The notes under the pieces are model-generated. The model worked only from the letters and a program-made list of their open reading frames with translations. It ran no database searches and had not been told where the DNA came from. 64,000 nucleotides of DNA from Methanosarcina horonobensis HB-1 = JCM 15518 (GTDB taxonomy: Archaea > Halobacteriota > Methanosarcinia > Methanosarcinales > Methanosarcinaceae), in assembly GCF_000970285.1 (NCBI RefSeq), contig NZ_CP009516.1, positions 1,839,036 to 1,903,035 on the forward strand, written 5' to 3'. This document shows positions 62,603 to 64,000 of this stretch, one piece after another; the first letter of the stretch is position 1, and every line of letters starts with the position of its first letter. The position numbers and the translations under genes were made by a program.

Positions 62603-63703
62603 TCATTCGTCATCTAGCGTTAGCAAGAAAGCTACAATTGCTTTTTCTTCGGTCTCGTTAAGCTCGAGGTCTCCAAGTTCGCCTGTATTAACGTTTGCTG
62701 CAACTTCGGGAGCAGGCCATCCCTCTGATTCTATATCCCTTGTATTATAGAAGTGTACAAGATCTTCGAGATTGGTGAAGTAGCCATTGTGTGTATAAGG
62801 GGCTGTCTTTCCAATGTTCCGGAGAGTAGGGACTTTCATTTTTCCCTCTTCCTTTTCCGGCTCAACTATTTCAGCGCGGCCGCTGCCTCCCAATCCGAGG
62901 TCTATGTATGCACTCTTCAGAGGATTAAACGCTTTTGGCAGGCCATAAAATGGGTTATCCGAATTTTTGGGTACTCCCAGGTTATCATAAGTGAAGTCTG
63001 TAAATACCGGTTTACTTCCACTACTTGGATGGCAGTTTGAACATAGGGCTTTTCCATCAAACAACTCGAGCCCCAGTTGCTCTTCTTCTGATAAGGTGTA
63101 CTCACCTGCAAGGAATTTATCATATCTTGAAGTGAACCTGTTCACTTCTGCAGAACTCTCATAAGCTGCTATCGCTTCAGCTGTATAATCATAAGCTCTG
63201 TCAACATTATCCAGGGTGTCCGGGCCATAGACTTCTTTAAAAAGATTTGCATAGTCCGAAATCCGGATACTCTGGACTACGGTTACTTTATTCGGATTAT
63301 GCATTTCCAGAGGGTTCAGAAATGGGCCTTTTGCCTGCTCGACCAAATTGTCTGCTCTGCCATCCCAGAACTGACCTCCGTGATAGATTATCTGGTCATC
63401 ATAGGTATAGCTAAATTCAGGACTATATGATGCATATGCAACGCTTGGCGAGTTGCGGTTTCCAAACATCTTTGGCAGCACACCCTGAGAAACGGGGAGG
63501 TTTTGATGAGGTTCGGCAAAACCAGAATCAGGATTGTGGCAACTTGCACAGGACTGCCCTTTAGGTGTTGACAGGTTTTCATCAAAATACAGGAACTTTC
63601 CGAGTTCCTCTTTCTGGCTCAGCTGAACTTCTTCTGCTAAGGCAGTTGCAGCTAATGCAGTTAAAAATGAGACTAAAATTAGTGTTGTCATCCCGATACG
63701 CAT
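62603..63703 (-). CDS. di-haem cytochrome c peroxidase (MauG/CcpA family)
   Basis: 366 residues. A signal peptide (LILVSFLTALAATALA) targets it outside the membrane. Two haem c sites, C52-A-S-C55-H56 and C221-S-N-C224-H225, are spaced as in bacterial di-haem peroxidases. FWDGRADNLVEQAKGPFLNP and VPTLRNIGKTAPYTHNGYFT are the strongest family blocks. It would reduce H2O2 with electrons from the membrane cytochromes. This is uncommon among methanogens but fits a Methanosarcina, which has cytochromes. No cytochrome maturation genes are in the window. AGGAT precedes ATG 63701-63703. Confidence 0.92.
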   Translation of the reverse strand: MRIGMTTLILVSFLTALAATALAEEVQLSQKEELGKFLYFDENLSTPKGQSCASCHNPDSGFAEPHQNLPVSQGVLPKMFGNRNSPSVAYASYSPEFSYTYDDQIIYHGGQFWDGRADNLVEQAKGPFLNPLEMHNPNKVTVVQSIRISDYANLFKEVYGPDTLDNVDRAYDYTAEAIAAYESSAEVNRFTSRYDKFLAGEYTLSEEEQLGLELFDGKALCSNCHPSSGSKPVFTDFTYDNLGVPKNSDNPFYGLPKAFNPLKSAYIDLGLGGSGRAEIVEPEKEEGKMKVPTLRNIGKTAPYTHNGYFTNLEDLVHFYNTRDIESEGWPAPEVAANVNTGELGDLELNETEEKAIVAFLLTLDDE

Positions 63704-64000
63704 TATCCTAATCAGTATAAATCCCCCTAATTAGTATAAATTTTCCTTTTATTTTCTTAAAAATTCTTCAAAGAATACGCTGAAAATGAGGATTTACGCT
63801 CTAAAATTAAATCCCGAGTTCCGTAAAGTTATACCTGGACCTGCCGGGGCTACTTAACTTTGCTCACCGGCCCAGACTCGTGATAACGTTACACCTGCAA
63901 TTAAAGAGATATCGACAATCTTCAAGCTCCTTCTTTCCCCAAGACAGATCTTGTAGAAATATGAATCCACAAGAAATCTGTACTAAATAACGTATTTTTA
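63704..64000. other. upstream region of peroxidase gene, window end
   Basis: Contains a short duplicated CTAATTAGTATAAAT / CTAATCAGTATAAAT pair near 63707-63737, probably part of the peroxidase promoter on the minus strand. Beyond 63800 nothing could be identified before the window ends. Confidence 0.4.

Overview
The window looks like chromosome from a Methanosarcina-type methanogenic archaeon. The strongest evidence is a dimethylamine methyltransferase gene (mtbB) that can only be full length if an in-frame UAG is read as pyrrolysine. Supporting evidence: its corrinoid partner mtbC and an APC permease lie beside it; archaeal GatE is present; an F420H2-oxidase type flavodiiron protein is encoded; there are FilR1-domain regulators and PGF-CTERM surface proteins; and the intergenic DNA is long and AT-rich with TATA-box promoters and frequent GGAGG/GGTGA ribosome sites.

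Layout. 0-10.7 kb: 3' end of inositol-1-phosphate synthase, a small EncFtn-like ferritin, a sorbosone-dehydrogenase-like propeller with a thioredoxin-fold partner, a membrane protein, DNA polymerase IV, an AI-2E-family transporter, a CHASE4 histidine kinase, a PstS-like protein and a UPF0282 metallo-hydrolase. 10.7-20.8 kb: a methylamine block with a FilR1 regulator, a PAS-only protein, a DUF2769 protein with an apparent CTG start, mtbC-mtbB(Pyl), a permease, and a large sensor kinase. 20.8-26.3 kb: a beta-propeller surface protein, then a scar zone with a decayed transposase, a 16-bp tandem repeat, an IS256 element, a SnoaL-like gene and a PD-(D/E)XK nuclease remnant. 26.4-32.5 kb: gatE, a stand-alone response regulator, and an aldehyde dehydrogenase/class III aminotransferase pair. 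32.6-34.8 kb: an IS5 element lying between a frameshifted FilR1 regulator and a truncated HEAT-repeat gene. 35-47.5 kb: argG, carB-carA (arginine/pyrimidine supply), a collapsed glycine-betaine-type ABC operon, an MtaA-family CoM methyltransferase, a TPR protein and cobQ (cobamide synthesis, which feeds the corrinoid methyltransferases). 47.5-53 kb: an accessory region with an IS200-like element, two families of diverged non-coding repeats, a DUF1328 gene with an apparent ATA start, virus-like gene fragments, a truncated ion channel and a YbjQ-family operon. 53.3-64 kb: a glutamine synthetase family gene, fprA, a multiply frameshifted membrane protein gene, an amino-acid permease, an ornithine-type decarboxylase, two copies of a structured small RNA, and a di-haem cytochrome c peroxidase.

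The most interesting unexplained item is the RNA pair near 61.2 and 62.0 kb. Each copy has a TATA box about 25 nt upstream and two hairpins whose loops both show AATAGGG, and at least one base pair changes compensatorily between copies. The second theme is the set of genes with good ribosome sites but no AUG (CTG, ATA, possibly ATC, and TTG), which ordinary gene calling would truncate or miss. Start positions given below were revised from ribosome-site spacing where possible. All functional calls rest on reading sequence motifs; no database search was run.
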